Notes: generated by a model from the sequence alone, not told the origin. Counted from the stretch's first letter, positions 44,030 to 53,472 are shown. The stretch is 64,000 nucleotides of DNA from JBBCJR01 sp037190805 (GCA_037190805.1 JBBCJR010000007.1:1-64000); one strand, 5' to 3'. Numbers and translations are program-made.

Positions 44030-44143
44030 ATATGCGTCCGTCCCCATTCAATAGGGAGGGACCGATGATGAATAATGCGCGCCAGGGCGCGGCCAAACCC
44101 GTGCGTCCTATTCCTCTTATTGGGCCGCTCTCGCTCACCATGA

Positions 44144-44299
44144 TCCCCAGCGTCGTTCTGGCTGCTCGACGGGCAAGGTGGATTGCAGGTGGGAACGCCA
44201 GCCACACTCATCGCAGAAGGTCATATTGGCCGCGCCTTTGATACCGATGCCGTACGGTTCTCGCCTGATCGGGACCGCTTTGAGCTCGCCGCCGATTAG
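44144..44299 (+). pseudogene. Relic of a FecE-like ABC ATPase (C-terminus only)
   Basis: Frame 44144-44299 reads SFWLLDGQGGLQVGTPATLI, AEGHIGRAFDTDAVRFSPDR, DRFELAAD and a stop. This is the typical C-terminal tail of haem/siderophore/cobalamin importer ATPases (WLLDxGxLxxxGxPxxxL...IxxxFxxxA). There is no start codon and a stop precedes it, while Walker motifs are absent. A short ATG frame with a good RBS at 44065 (MMNNARQGAAKPVRPIPLIG) leads into the same stretch in another phase and may be part of the same wreck. It indicates a former import operon beside the five-gene unit. Confidence 0.55.
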
Positions 44300-44827
44300 G
44301 AACACGGTACAAATTCTGAGTTATCCGCCGAAACGCGCGTCCGGCCATTATAGCCCCAGGCGATCTGGAAAGCCTGACCCGGCAAAGAACATTGGAGCCG
44401 CCAGATCATCGGCGACGCCCAGTTTTGAAATTAATTTCAAATCCAATCCCCATGATCAGCAGATCGCGGGTCACGCTCTTGGGATGATAGCTCCGCCCTG
44501 CTGGTGCACAATCAACCACAAAACGGCTTGTCGGGCGCCTTAATCTAAACGCCCTCGTTGAGCACAGCAGCGAACACACGCCCCCATCGCCAAAGACATC
44601 TGCATATTAGATCAGTCGACTTCGGTGACATCACCAATTGACCAAGTCATACATTATCGCAGTGGCGCCCATTTAGCTCAGATACTATTCAATTGGTTAT
44701 CGCCATGGGGGCGATGCCCGATTTTGATTGTTGGGTCAGTGACCAACCGAGGAGGCGCGTGACCGCGCTTTCTCGGAACGGACCGGCTTTGCCAGTTGAG
44801 ATGGGATGTCAAACGGGGAGACTGTCC
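44300..44827. other. Gene-free accessory region
   Basis: About 530 bases with lower GC and stops in all frames; no RBS-supported gene. A short partial palindrome lies in TTTTGAAATTAATTTCAAAT near 44424-44443. The far end carries the leader of the methyltransferase gene. Probably a junction of past rearrangements. Confidence 0.4.
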
Positions 44828-46297
44828 ATGGCCATTCATTTCAAACCGCCATCCGGCATCAAGGCAGAGCAAAGCGCCCGCGTCCGTCGCCGGCGCGAGG
44901 CCCTGACCGACGAGATCGCAGTCACCGCTGCGGCGACCTCGACCGGACGCAACGACCTGTCGCCCACCCTGACCTTCGAACGGGTCCCGATCGACCGTCT
45001 GCGCCAGCCGCGTCGCCGGGTGCGCAAGTCCGATAAGCTGCAAGTGGCGCGGGTGATCGACAGCATCCGCCAGTTCGGTGTCGTCAGCCCGGTGCTGATC
45101 GATGGCGACCTCGGCATCGTCCACGGTCATGTCGTAGTCGAAGCGGCTAGGGCGCTGGGGATCGAGGCCCTGCCCTGCTGCCAGGTCCAGCATCTGACCG
45201 AAGCCGAGATCCGCAAATTGGCGATTGCCCTCAACCGGCTCGGCGAGACTGGCCAGTGGGAGATGGCGGGCCTGAGAGTTGAGGTTGGCGACCTCGCCCT
45301 CCTCGATGAACCGCTGATCATTCCCGGGTTCGACGCCGCCGAGCTCGACCTGTTGCTACTTGATGACGAGGACGCTGGCGAACCGCCGGTGCCGGAGCCC
45401 GAGACGAGTCCGCCTGTCTCCCGAGAGGGCGACCTCTGGGTCTTGGGCGACCATCGTCTGCTGTGCGGCAATGCGCTTGATCCCGGTGCCTATCGCCAGC
45501 TGCTCGACGGGCAGCAGGTGGCGGCGCTGTTCGCGGACCCCCCTTATAATATCCCGATCGCGGGGTTCGTCAGCGGCATGGGCAAGGTCAAGCATGGCGA
45601 CTTCGCCATGGGCGTCGGTGAGATGTCCGACGAGGCTTTTACAACGTTCCTGCGGGATATGCTGATCCAGGGCCAGGCGGTGATGCTGGACGGCGCCGTC
45701 GCGTTCACCTGCATGGACTGGCGGCATATCGACCAGCTGATGGAGGCCAGCCGCGAGGCCGGGCTCGGCCTTTATAATCTGGCGGTCTGGACCAAGGGCA
45801 ATGCCGGCATGGGCGCGCTCTACCGCTCCGGCCATGAGCTGATCCTGGTCAGCATCAACGGCAAGCAGCCGCGGCTCAACAATGTCGGGCTCGGCCGCCA
45901 TGGCCGTGACCGCACCAATGTCTGGCCGTATCCGAGCGCCAATCAGCGCGGCTCGTCAGCCGCCAAGGCCCTGGCCGACCATCCGACGCCGAAGCCGGTC
46001 GAGCTGGTCGCCGATGCGCTGCGCGATGTCACCGCCCGCGGGGAGCTGGTGCTCGATCCGTTCATGGGATCGGGGACGACGCTGATCGCGGCCGAGAACA
46101 CCGGCCGGGTGGCGATCGGGATCGAGCTTGACCCACGCTATGTCGATGTCGCGATCCGGCGTTGGGAAGCGCTGACCGGGCGGCAGGCAGTCCACGCCGA
46201 CAGTGGCAGGCGCTTTGCCGATATCCGGACGGAGCGCGCCGGCGAACGCGTCCTGCCGTCAGTCGCCGACGATGAGGACCAGCCGGCTCATTCCTGA
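44828..46297 (+). CDS. ParB-domain DNA methyltransferase fusion
   Basis: 489 residues from ATG 44828 (GGGGAG upstream). Residues about 40-150 form a ParB/Srx-type nuclease-like domain (VPIDRLRQPRRRVRKSDKLQ, GVVSPVLIDGDLGIVHGHVV, EAARALGIEALPCCQVQHLT). The rest is an N6-adenine/N4-cytosine methyltransferase of beta order: DPPYNIPI near 237 (catalytic) before the SAM-binding DPFMGSGTT near 410, with a target-recognition region between. This fusion is typical of prophages and integrative elements. No restriction endonuclease is adjacent, so it is an orphan methyltransferase, perhaps for protection or replication control of a mobile element. Confidence 0.9.
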   Translation: MAIHFKPPSGIKAEQSARVRRRREALTDEIAVTAAATSTGRNDLSPTLTFERVPIDRLRQPRRRVRKSDKLQVARVIDSIRQFGVVSPVLIDGDLGIVHGHVVVEAARALGIEALPCCQVQHLTEAEIRKLAIALNRLGETGQWEMAGLRVEVGDLALLDEPLIIPGFDAAELDLLLLDDEDAGEPPVPEPETSPPVSREGDLWVLGDHRLLCGNALDPGAYRQLLDGQQVAALFADPPYNIPIAGFVSGMGKVKHGDFAMGVGEMSDEAFTTFLRDMLIQGQAVMLDGAVAFTCMDWRHIDQLMEASREAGLGLYNLAVWTKGNAGMGALYRSGHELILVSINGKQPRLNNVGLGRHGRDRTNVWPYPSANQRGSSAAKALADHPTPKPVELVADALRDVTARGELVLDPFMGSGTTLIAAENTGRVAIGIELDPRYVDVAIRRWEALTGRQAVHADSGRRFADIRTERAGERVLPSVADDEDQPAHS

Positions 46298-46320
46298 GGC
46301 AGGGACCGACAGTTTTTTAA

Positions 46321-46341
46321 AGCCCGTCAGGGGGACGGGCT
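46321..46341 (+). terminator. Hairpin after methyltransferase gene (weak terminator)
   Basis: AGCCCGTC (46321-46328), loop AGGGG, GACGGGCT (46334-46341). The stem is followed by AATTTG rather than a clean T run, so termination would be partial. It sits between the methyltransferase stop and the DUF5681 start and may act as an attenuator. Confidence 0.45.
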
Positions 46342-46360
46342 AATTTGGGGGGAAAAGATT

Positions 46361-46720
46361 ATGAAACCGCATTCCGAAGGACCATCGCACGATACTGAGG
46401 GCGATTATCAGGTCGGCTATGGCCGACCGCCCAAAGAGCATCAGTTCAAAAAGGGGCAGAGCGGCAATCCCAAGGGGCGACCGCGACAGCGGCCACAGCT
46501 TCCCCTTGCCATCCTGGCCAAAGCGCTGCGTGAGCCCATCGAGCTCGCCGACGGGCACCGCGTTCCGGCTGCACAGCTGTGCGCAAAAGCCTTGATCCGA
46601 TCAGCGCTGTCCGAGAAAACCAAACCGCAGGTCAAGGCGAAGGCATGGTCGCTCATCTTCTCGGCAGAGCTGACGCCCTACATCATTGAGGACATGCTGG
46701 CGTTCGATCGGGGCGCTTGA
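46361..46720 (+). CDS. DUF5681 domain protein
   Basis: 119 residues with the family signature GYGRPPKEHQFKKGQSGNPK followed by GRPRQRPQLPLAILAKALRE. The positively charged N-terminal motif is typical of DUF5681 proteins, which occur next to phage-like ParB-methyltransferases and terminases. The C-terminal half is helical. Function unknown; DNA binding or packaging is suspected from context only. A hairpin separates it from the methyltransferase, so both may be on one transcript. Confidence 0.82.
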   Translation: MKPHSEGPSHDTEGDYQVGYGRPPKEHQFKKGQSGNPKGRPRQRPQLPLAILAKALREPIELADGHRVPAAQLCAKALIRSALSEKTKPQVKAKAWSLIFSAELTPYIIEDMLAFDRGA

Positions 46721-47083
46721 GCGTCGACCAGTCCCGGACAAGCTGATCATTGCGCGAAGGAGACATGCCTATGATAACCCGCCGCCGGCAGGCGGCATTC
46801 ACCCACCGACCGCGCGCGGTCGCGAGAATGCGCCTCGACAGAGGGGGTGAGCTATCATTCCGCGTCGGATGGTTATGGACCGCCAAACGAACGACCATAT
46901 CGATCATCCTGCATAAGCCTACTGAAACACGAGCCGAGCAGGAACGCTATCTGGGCGGGTGACAGCCATTGGGCGCCGACGGTTGGCCTGTGACAGGCAC
47001 CAACCTCACTGTCCTTAAGACATGTCCGCGCCAAGCCCACATCCCAGTCGATGATCGTCACCTGATCCACCTCCCCGCTGTAG
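46721..47083. other. Degenerate region with one doubtful ORF
   Basis: About 360 bases between DUF5681 and a gene relic. Apart from the small frame at 46771-46962 no convincing gene is seen. The minus strand 46873-47070 shows a protein-like start (MDQVTIIDWDVGLARTCLKD) without family support, perhaps another fragment. The region looks like a junction of broken genes at the end of an accessory segment. Confidence 0.35.
46771..46962 (+). CDS. Possible small basic ORF
   Basis: 63 codons from the ATG at 46771, eight bases after AAGGAG: MITRRRQAAFTHRPRAVARM, then RLDRGGELSFRVGWLWTAKR, ending ETRAEQERYLGG. Rich in Arg, no family recognised. The good RBS is the main support. It may be a small accessory protein of the methyltransferase element or a fragment. 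Confidence 0.35.
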   Translation: MITRRRQAAFTHRPRAVARMRLDRGGELSFRVGWLWTAKRTTISIILHKPTETRAEQERYLGG

Positions 47084-47242
47084 AGGGCGCCGGTCCGAAG
47101 CGCCGGTAGCTATGCAATCCCGAGCGAGACCGGCTTTGAAGACGCCGAAATCAGCGCGCTTCTCGCCGCCGGCGTGATCGACGTCGCGCACCAGGATGAG
47201 CGCAGCACCGCGCTCAGTCTCAATCCTAACGGTTCAGAATAG
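47084..47242 (+). pseudogene. C-terminal relic, possibly a CaiB-type CoA transferase
   Basis: No start codon; a TAG precedes the frame at 47081. It reads RAPVRSAGSYAIPSETGFED, AEISALLAAGVIDVAHQDER, STALSLNPNGSE and TAG. The block G-F-x-D-A-E-I-x-A-L-L-A-A-G-V-I is the usual end of CaiB/BaiF family CoA transferases. Only the last 50 codons survive, 45 bases before the end of the convergent autotransporter gene. Assignment rests on this short block. Confidence 0.45.
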
Positions 47243-47286
47243 GGGCTGGGTTCCCGGCCAGAAAAGCGGTGGTCGCGCCGCCGCTC

Positions 47287-50200
47287 TCAGAACCGGACCG
47301 CCAGCCCCACATGACCGCGATGACTTCTGCTGTTGGCGTTGAAAAAGCCGTCATAGCGCAGCCTGAGCGACGCGTGCGCCCCCAGTTCCAGACCAAGTCC
47401 CGCACCAACATTGACGGCTCCTTTGCCCTCCAGCACGCCGGGCGTGGTGAAAGAGGCGGCGGCCGGCACTATGCGCGACGCGGTAATGGCGTGGCTGTCC
47501 CCGACATTATGTTCATATTTAAGCTGGAACTCGGGAAGCAGCGCCGGTCCGCTGCCCCCGTCGATGCGGGCCGATAGCGACAAGCCTGCGCCCATCCATG
47601 TGCGCGACGCCTTGTCCGCGCTCACGGTCAGGTTCAACAACCCCGCGTCCCTTTCGGTAAAGCCGTCACGGCTGCCCTCGACATGATCGACGCTGACCGT
47701 CGGGGCCAAGCGAAGGCCGATGCCCGTGCCGAGCCCCATCGGGCCGGCGATATCGTAGGAGGCTTCCAGCGCGGCGGCGAAAATCTGCCCGTCGGCCGCA
47801 CCCGCCGCCACGGCCCCGCCACCGCCGATGAACGGGATCACGCGCGAGAATTTATAATCCTGCCATGCGTAGGACAACGCGGCGGATGCTGCGAAGCCGC
47901 CGCTTTCCATCCCGCCATAAATGCCGACATGCCAGCTATCGATCTTCGCCGACGATCCGCCAGCCTCGGTATCCATGTTGGTGTAGCCGAAGGCCGCGCC
48001 AGCGATACCCGTCCCGCCGCCAAGGTCGAAACCAGCGTCGATCCCCCCGGCCAGCCCATAACTGTCGGTATCATAGCCGGTGACCCCGCGCCGCGCATCG
48101 ACATCGATGGACAGGCCCATGACACCGGCCCAGGTCGCAACGCCGTGGCCACCACCGCTCGACACCTCTGAACCGCCTTGTGCGCTGCCCGCAGTCCGAA
48201 CAGCCATTCCGCCCGCCGTCTGCCCGCCATAGCCATGCAGCCTGCCGCGTTGTTGCAGGGCCGCCGAAAACAGCCGACCCGTAGCGCTCAAGCTGGCCTG
48301 AAGGCTGTTCGGATAGATGTCCTTCAGGCTGACTTCATCCACGGTCTTGTCATAGCTGATGACGACGTCATTCGCGTTGTAGGTCGCGGTCACGTCCACA
48401 TCAGGCAGATTGTCGATCACCTGGTCGAACTTGCCCGTGACGCCGCCTCCGGCGGTCAGGATGGTATAGGACTGCGCATCGGGATATCCGACGGGATAGG
48501 CGATGCCGTGCACCGACAATGTGCCGGCCAGCGATGCCGCACCACCGATTGCCAGCCGGTCAGACGTCCCGTCCGCCGCGATTTCCACCTCGAAAATTGA
48601 ACCGGTGGCGAATTCGGCGGCGCCAGTGACCGTCAGAATACCAATGGAATTGCCCGGCGCGACGATGCCGCCGGAATGAACCGTCAGCGCGCCGAGCATC
48701 CCCGTGCCCGTCAGCCTGCCGCCCGCATTGACACCGACCGCCGACACGAGAGAGCCGGCGACATTCAGCACCCCGCCGTCCACCATCGTCACGCCAGTAT
48801 AATCATTGTTACCCGACAGGGTCAGCGTGCCGGCACCCAGCTTTCTGAGGCCGACGCTGTCAAAAGCCTCGTAAATCCTGCCGGAAACCGTGGTGGAGCT
48901 GCCGCCCGCCCCCACCTCGATCACATCGTCGTCGCCGATACCCGACAGCCGGAAATCACCGTCGCCCTCTATCGCGGCGAAGCTGCGGGTTTCCGCACCG
49001 AACGGATCGAAACCGATGACGAACTCACCACCCGATGCGGCCGCCAGACGCGCCCCCGTCAAATCGGCGCCGGCATGGATATTGACCGCGCCCGCTGCAT
49101 CGATTGCGGCATCGCGCGCGCTGCTGCCATCATGGAAGGTGGCGAAGGCGCCTGCGGCGACGGTAATCCTTGTGTCATCGACATTGCCGGGCGCGACCAC
49201 GGATAGCTCCGTGACATTCGTCCCGTCTCCAACCTGCACCTCACCACGCAGAGCGTTTGCCACGCGAAGCACACCGCCGAGGACCGATGTCTTGCCGGTG
49301 AAGTCAGAACCATTGCCGTTAAGTTCGGTGACGCCCGCCAGTTGCCGGATCTCGCCCACCCCGCCAATGACGGATGACAGGGCGATGTCGCCCGTGTGGT
49401 TGAAAACCAGGGCGCCAGCGCCGGCGCCGAACGTGATGGTCGGGGTGTCGAGTATCCCGGCAGCGACCGCAGCGGTTTGCCCGCCCACGATCAGCACGCC
49501 ACGCGACCCGGCATCCCGCGCGATATCCACCCCGGCGGCGGACATCGTCGCGCCATTCCCCACGGCCAGCGTACCGTCGCCTTTCATGCCGACGATCATC
49601 TGTCCGTCCACAGTCCAGCTGGACTCGGCCCCTTCGACCGTCGCACCGACCAGCGATCCGGCGGCACGGCCCAGCATCGCATTGCCACCCGTCCGCACAC
49701 CGCCGGCATCGTCGATCGTCATCCGGACCGTTGACCTGGCCTCATACTGGTCCCAACCGCCGATTTCCATGTCGCCCGCAACATCCAGACGGGCGTGGTC
49801 GGTTATGCGGATACGGCTTTCGCCATCATCGACGGCGAACGAATGCTCGCCGAATCTGGTTGACATCCAGAGCGTGTCGGCACCGGACAGGATGAAATCG
49901 ACATCGGACAGGGCAGTGATCGAATTGTTGGATGTAGCACCGCCGCCAAGCAGGGTCGTCCTGGTCGTCACCACCGCGCCACCGGATATGTCGGCGGTGG
50001 CCTTCGCCCCGGCATTGCCGACCGTCAGCCAGTCGAAATCCACGGTCGTGCCCGCTCCCGAAACGAGCAGCCGTGCTTCCATGTAAAACGGATCATCAGG
50101 ATTTGTAGAGTCGATGCCGCGTCCGCGTCCCACGTCCATCGACACGCCGCGCAGCGCGGCCCCATCCTCCACCGTGATAGCCGTATCCGAATAGGAATGG

Positions 50201-51246
50201 CCCATGATGATGTAGTTCGCGTCTTCCCAGACCGAACCGACGCCGCTGATGGTGACGGACGTCTTGTCTTCGCGCGCCTGCAGATATCCCAAAAGCGAGC
50301 GGCCGATGAACGGATTGGGGTCCATCCTGCCGGTGACCAGTTTCGCACCGCCGGTGATGCGTACGTCCTGATCGCCGGTCAGGCCGATCTCCATGCCGCC
50401 CACGGCGTGCAGTTCGCTGCCCGCGCCGTCAAGAACGAGCGTGGTGGCGTTGCCCCGCGTCCGGCTGCCCAGCGAGACGAGATCCGCCTCGACATAGCCG
50501 CCATCGGTGATCGCGAGCGATGCGGAGCCATTATTGCCAATCACCAGACGGCCGCCGACTTCCCAGCGTGACCCCGCCCCATCCACCGCCACGTTGCCGA
50601 CGGCTCCCTCGTCGTTGCCGAGGAAAGCACGGCCGGCATTGGTGACGACGCCACCATTTTCGATGCGCACATCCGCCCGGCCAAAGCGGCCGAAAATCGC
50701 GTCCTGATCCGCGATTTCCCAGCGCGAACCGACGCCTGTCACCGTGACACCGCCCGCGCCGCCATTGCGGGCGGTAGCAGTGGAATTGCTGGTGACGACC
50801 CCGCCATCCTCCACCCGCAGGGTGGCCTGCCCTTCATATCCGACGACCAGATAGTCCGTCGTCCAGCGCGAACCCGGCCCGGTCACGACAACCGTGCCAG
50901 TCGACTGCGGTTCCGCCGTGATGCTGGACTGGCCCGACGTCAGCACGCCGCCGCCCGTTATCGTCAAAGCCCCGTCAGCGGTGGTGGCGATGGCGATGCT
51001 GGCGCCGCCAAGGTTGACCGACCCCCCGGACATGACGGTGGGATTAAGGTCCGTCCGGTTGATGAGCACATCGAAAGCACCGCCCGGCAGGCCGCCGTTC
51101 CAGTTTGCCGGATCGTACCAGTTGCTGGAAATCGTACCCAGCCATGTTTCGGCCGAAGCCTGCGCGGCCGACAATGTGACTGCGCCCATGCCCATAACGG
51201 CCAGGCGAGAGGCATGGAGTAACAATCCTCGCTTCGACGACATCAT
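47287..51246 (-). CDS. Large autotransporter with repeat passenger
   Basis: About 1319 residues from ATG 51246 (GGGGGG upstream; ATG 51243 also possible). Signal peptide SRLAVMGMGAVTLSAAQASA. The passenger (about 30-1040) consists of beta-helix repeats built on G-x-G-S-x-W followed by IGxxGxAxxxIxxGG (for example VDGAGSRWEVGGRLVIGNNG and VTGVGSRWEIADQDAIFGRF), at least eight copies, then autotransporter-associated strands (LRKLGAGTLTLSGNNDYTGV). The C-terminal barrel starts near GVATWAGVMGLSIDVDARRG and ends VGLAVRF. Type Va secretion: the passenger is displayed on or released from the surface. No protease triad is evident, so adhesion is likelier than hydrolysis. Divergent from the HTH-TPR gene. 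Confidence 0.92.
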   Translation of the reverse strand: MMSSKRGLLLHASRLAVMGMGAVTLSAAQASAETWLGTISSNWYDPANWNGGLPGGAFDVLINRTDLNPTVMSGGSVNLGGASIAIATTADGALTITGGGVLTSGQSSITAEPQSTGTVVVTGPGSRWTTDYLVVGYEGQATLRVEDGGVVTSNSTATARNGGAGGVTVTGVGSRWEIADQDAIFGRFGRADVRIENGGVVTNAGRAFLGNDEGAVGNVAVDGAGSRWEVGGRLVIGNNGSASLAITDGGYVEADLVSLGSRTRGNATTLVLDGAGSELHAVGGMEIGLTGDQDVRITGGAKLVTGRMDPNPFIGRSLLGYLQAREDKTSVTISGVGSVWEDANYIIMGHSYSDTAITVEDGAALRGVSMDVGRGRGIDSTNPDDPFYMEARLLVSGAGTTVDFDWLTVGNAGAKATADISGGAVVTTRTTLLGGGATSNNSITALSDVDFILSGADTLWMSTRFGEHSFAVDDGESRIRITDHARLDVAGDMEIGGWDQYEARSTVRMTIDDAGGVRTGGNAMLGRAAGSLVGATVEGAESSWTVDGQMIVGMKGDGTLAVGNGATMSAAGVDIARDAGSRGVLIVGGQTAAVAAGILDTPTITFGAGAGALVFNHTGDIALSSVIGGVGEIRQLAGVTELNGNGSDFTGKTSVLGGVLRVANALRGEVQVGDGTNVTELSVVAPGNVDDTRITVAAGAFATFHDGSSARDAAIDAAGAVNIHAGADLTGARLAAASGGEFVIGFDPFGAETRSFAAIEGDGDFRLSGIGDDDVIEVGAGGSSTTVSGRIYEAFDSVGLRKLGAGTLTLSGNNDYTGVTMVDGGVLNVAGSLVSAVGVNAGGRLTGTGMLGALTVHSGGIVAPGNSIGILTVTGAAEFATGSIFEVEIAADGTSDRLAIGGAASLAGTLSVHGIAYPVGYPDAQSYTILTAGGGVTGKFDQVIDNLPDVDVTATYNANDVVISYDKTVDEVSLKDIYPNSLQASLSATGRLFSAALQQRGRLHGYGGQTAGGMAVRTAGSAQGGSEVSSGGGHGVATWAGVMGLSIDVDARRGVTGYDTDSYGLAGGIDAGFDLGGGTGIAGAAFGYTNMDTEAGGSSAKIDSWHVGIYGGMESGGFAASAALSYAWQDYKFSRVIPFIGGGGAVAAGAADGQIFAAALEASYDIAGPMGLGTGIGLRLAPTVSVDHVEGSRDGFTERDAGLLNLTVSADKASRTWMGAGLSLSARIDGGSGPALLPEFQLKYEHNVGDSHAITASRIVPAAASFTTPGVLEGKGAVNVGAGLGLELGAHASLRLRYDGFFNANSRSHRGHVGLAVRF

Positions 51247-51623
51247 CTTTGAATACCCCCCGACGTACTGTGCCCAATGCACTGTGAACGTCTCAGATGT
51301 GGCGCATGCGGCGGGAATGGCCGCATGCACCTTCGGTTGGGCCGCGCCCGCCAGTCGAGCGACCGATCACCCCACCGAGACACGCCCGGGGGATAACCGG
51401 CCACTCTCCCTCTGTTGACGAAGGCGACCATTTTCTAAAACTTGTCAGAGGGTTAGCAGCAATGACCGGGCAAGCAATATCAACAAAAAAGCCTAAGAAA
51501 GCTCAACAAAGCTCATTCCTCGCAAACCACCGGCACAAGGCGTCGTTTGCTGATTCGACCGAAGCCGACACGGAAATATTCTCAGCCGCGCGATATCTGA
51601 TAGGGTAACCGCATCAGGGGGGA
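51247..51623. other. Divergent promoter region
   Basis: About 380 bases between the autotransporter and the HTH-TPR gene, no gene supported. The part 51430-51520 is AT-richer. The short frame 51297-51608 has no RBS. Likely holds both promoters and any operator through which the neighbouring HTH protein could act. Confidence 0.4.
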
Positions 51624-53036
51624 TTGGCGGGTCAGAACAGGGTGGACGAGAAGGCGAGCTTGCAGGCGTTGCGCATGCCACTCAACGGGTGGCGGGGCAT
51701 TGCGGGCTATCTCGGTCGCAACCAGAGCACCGTGAAGCGCTGGGCAGCGACCCGGGATCTCCCGGTCCATCGGCCGCAGGGCAGCGAAGCACGCAAGGGC
51801 GTCCCCGTCTACGCCTTCGCGCACGAACTGAACGCATGGCTACGCGGCCATGCCGACGTGCTGCTCGACACAGGCGAAGACCCAGACGCCGATCATCCCG
51901 GCCTCGATAACGGTTCTGACCAGCACAACGGCGCACTGGTCGCACCTCCAAGGCGTCGGCGCCCGGACAGACGGCGTGTCATCTTCGGCCTGTTGGGAAT
52001 GGGGCTAGCGCTGTCGAGCGGCAGCTTGCTGACCTGGCGGGCACATCTGAAGAACGGGAGCGACGGGAGAGCCGGCCTCCGGGATGAAGCCCGCGCCCTC
52101 CGTGTCGACGCGACCTATCTCTGGCAGAAACGAACGCCTGAATCGCTTCGTCAGGCCGCTGAACAGCTTAAGCAGGCGTTGGCGATCGACCCCGACTTCG
52201 CTGCCACGCTGGCGGATCTGGCGATCGTCTACAACCTGATGGTCGAATATGGAGTTCTCGGCGCGGAGCGGGGCTATCAGTTGTCGCGCGACGCTGCCCG
52301 GCGCGCCATCGCTCTCGATGCAGGCAGTGCCCGCGCCTACAGTGTTCTGGGCGACATCACCTTTTTCCACGATCGCGACCATGACAGGGGGCTGACCCTC
52401 CTCGCTAGGGCGGTGAAGCTCGATCCCAAGGATGCGACAGCGCGCCATTGGCTCGCCTCCGCGCTCGTGGCAGCCGGCCATTATGCGCAGGCCGCAACTG
52501 AAATCATGATCGCGCGCGAATTGGAGCCGCTGTCCCGCTCGATCATGGTATCCCAGGCGATGGTGGCGCTCGGCCAGCAGCACCCCCGCATCGCACGACA
52601 AATGCTGCGACAACTCGTCCGGAACGAGCCGGCCTATCGCTCACCCTATCGCTTTCTGGCCTTTGCGGAACTGGCGATCGGCAATCATCCCGGCTACCTC
52701 GCCGCCCTCGAACAGCGGTTCTCGCTGACGGGCGATGCGGCGGGACTGCGCGTCACCGCGGCGGGCCAGCGGGGATTAAGCAGCGGCGGCGCGGACGGAA
52801 TGGCGCAGGCAATGGGTGCGGCCGCAAAGGAGGAGGATGATCTCCTCAAGGATTCCTACTTCCTCGCCCATTGGCACGCCCTCGCCAGCGCATGGTCCGA
52901 ATCCGCCCGGCACCTCGCCCTCACGCCCACCCGCCAGTTCTCCTATTACGGTATCGACCCCGCTTTCGCCGAAGCGCGCAAGGATGTGGCCTTCCAGGGT
53001 AGAATCGCCGCCGCCGGCATTCCGGTGATCACCTGA
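51624..53036 (+). CDS. HTH - transmembrane - TPR protein
   Basis: Up to 470 residues; the start is uncertain (TTG 51624, GTG 51642 or ATG 51675), since the AGGGGGG lies very close to the TTG. An N-terminal helix-turn-helix (GWRGIAGYLGRNQSTVKRWA, then RDLPVHRPQGSEARKGVPVY) resembles MerR/excisionase-like domains. An acidic linker, a basic RRRRPDRRR stretch and one transmembrane helix (VIFGLLGMGLALSSGSLLTW) lead to a periplasmic part with about five TPR units (LKQALAIDPDFAATLADLAI; LARAVKLDPKDATARHWLAS). The layout is that of a one-component membrane regulator, like CadC-type proteins. It may control the divergent autotransporter. Confidence 0.8.
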   Translation: MAGQNRVDEKASLQALRMPLNGWRGIAGYLGRNQSTVKRWAATRDLPVHRPQGSEARKGVPVYAFAHELNAWLRGHADVLLDTGEDPDADHPGLDNGSDQHNGALVAPPRRRRPDRRRVIFGLLGMGLALSSGSLLTWRAHLKNGSDGRAGLRDEARALRVDATYLWQKRTPESLRQAAEQLKQALAIDPDFAATLADLAIVYNLMVEYGVLGAERGYQLSRDAARRAIALDAGSARAYSVLGDITFFHDRDHDRGLTLLARAVKLDPKDATARHWLASALVAAGHYAQAATEIMIARELEPLSRSIMVSQAMVALGQQHPRIARQMLRQLVRNEPAYRSPYRFLAFAELAIGNHPGYLAALEQRFSLTGDAAGLRVTAAGQRGLSSGGADGMAQAMGAAAKEEDDLLKDSYFLAHWHALASAWSESARHLALTPTRQFSYYGIDPAFAEARKDVAFQGRIAAAGIPVIT

Positions 53037-53099
53037 ATTCAATGCGGTGATTAAATCCGGACCAAGGTCGCTGTATCGTCGCAGATCAGATCGGATCAG

Positions 53100-53472
53100 G
53101 ATCCAACCGCCTGAATGGGCATGATCGTCCTCGTCCGCGTCGGTTGCGCCAAACGCCTTGACCGATACGCGGTTTCCGCCACTCGTCTTGCTCAGATAAA
53201 GCTGCCTGTCGGCTTCCACGATCCACTGGGCGGGCGTCAGCCGCCGTTGCAGCGGGCGCTAGCACGCCAATGTTGGCCGTGACGACACCGATGTGACCGC
53301 CGTCCGCAAGGATGGCGGACAGCTGCGCCTGCCGGAGCGGGTAGCGGGCCAGAGGCAGCCCCAGCGCCGCCAGCGCCTGCTCTTGCAGGGCCAGATGGAG
53401 GAACGCCGCGACATCGCCGGGCTTGAACGGGCGCTCGGCAGTGCCGTCGCGGCGGATATCGGCGTCAGTCAT
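53100..53472 (-). pseudogene. Diguanylate cyclase (GGDEF) C-terminal relic, frameshifted
   Basis: From an ATG at 53472 the frame reads MTDADIRRDGTAERPFKPGD and later AILADGGHIGVVTANIGVLA. About 53230 it must shift by one base to continue as RLTPAQWIVEADRQLYLSKT, SGGNRVSVKAFG. The block VTAxIGV...ADRxLYxxKxxGxNRV is the end of GGDEF domains. The GGDEF motif itself and the N-terminal half are missing. The tail runs against the end of the HTH-TPR gene on the other strand. Non-functional. Confidence 0.55.

Noticed and set aside
48890..50086. 398-codon plus-strand frame antisense to the autotransporter
   Set aside because: Pro/Ser/Ala-rich shadow of a Gly-rich repeat gene; no RBS.
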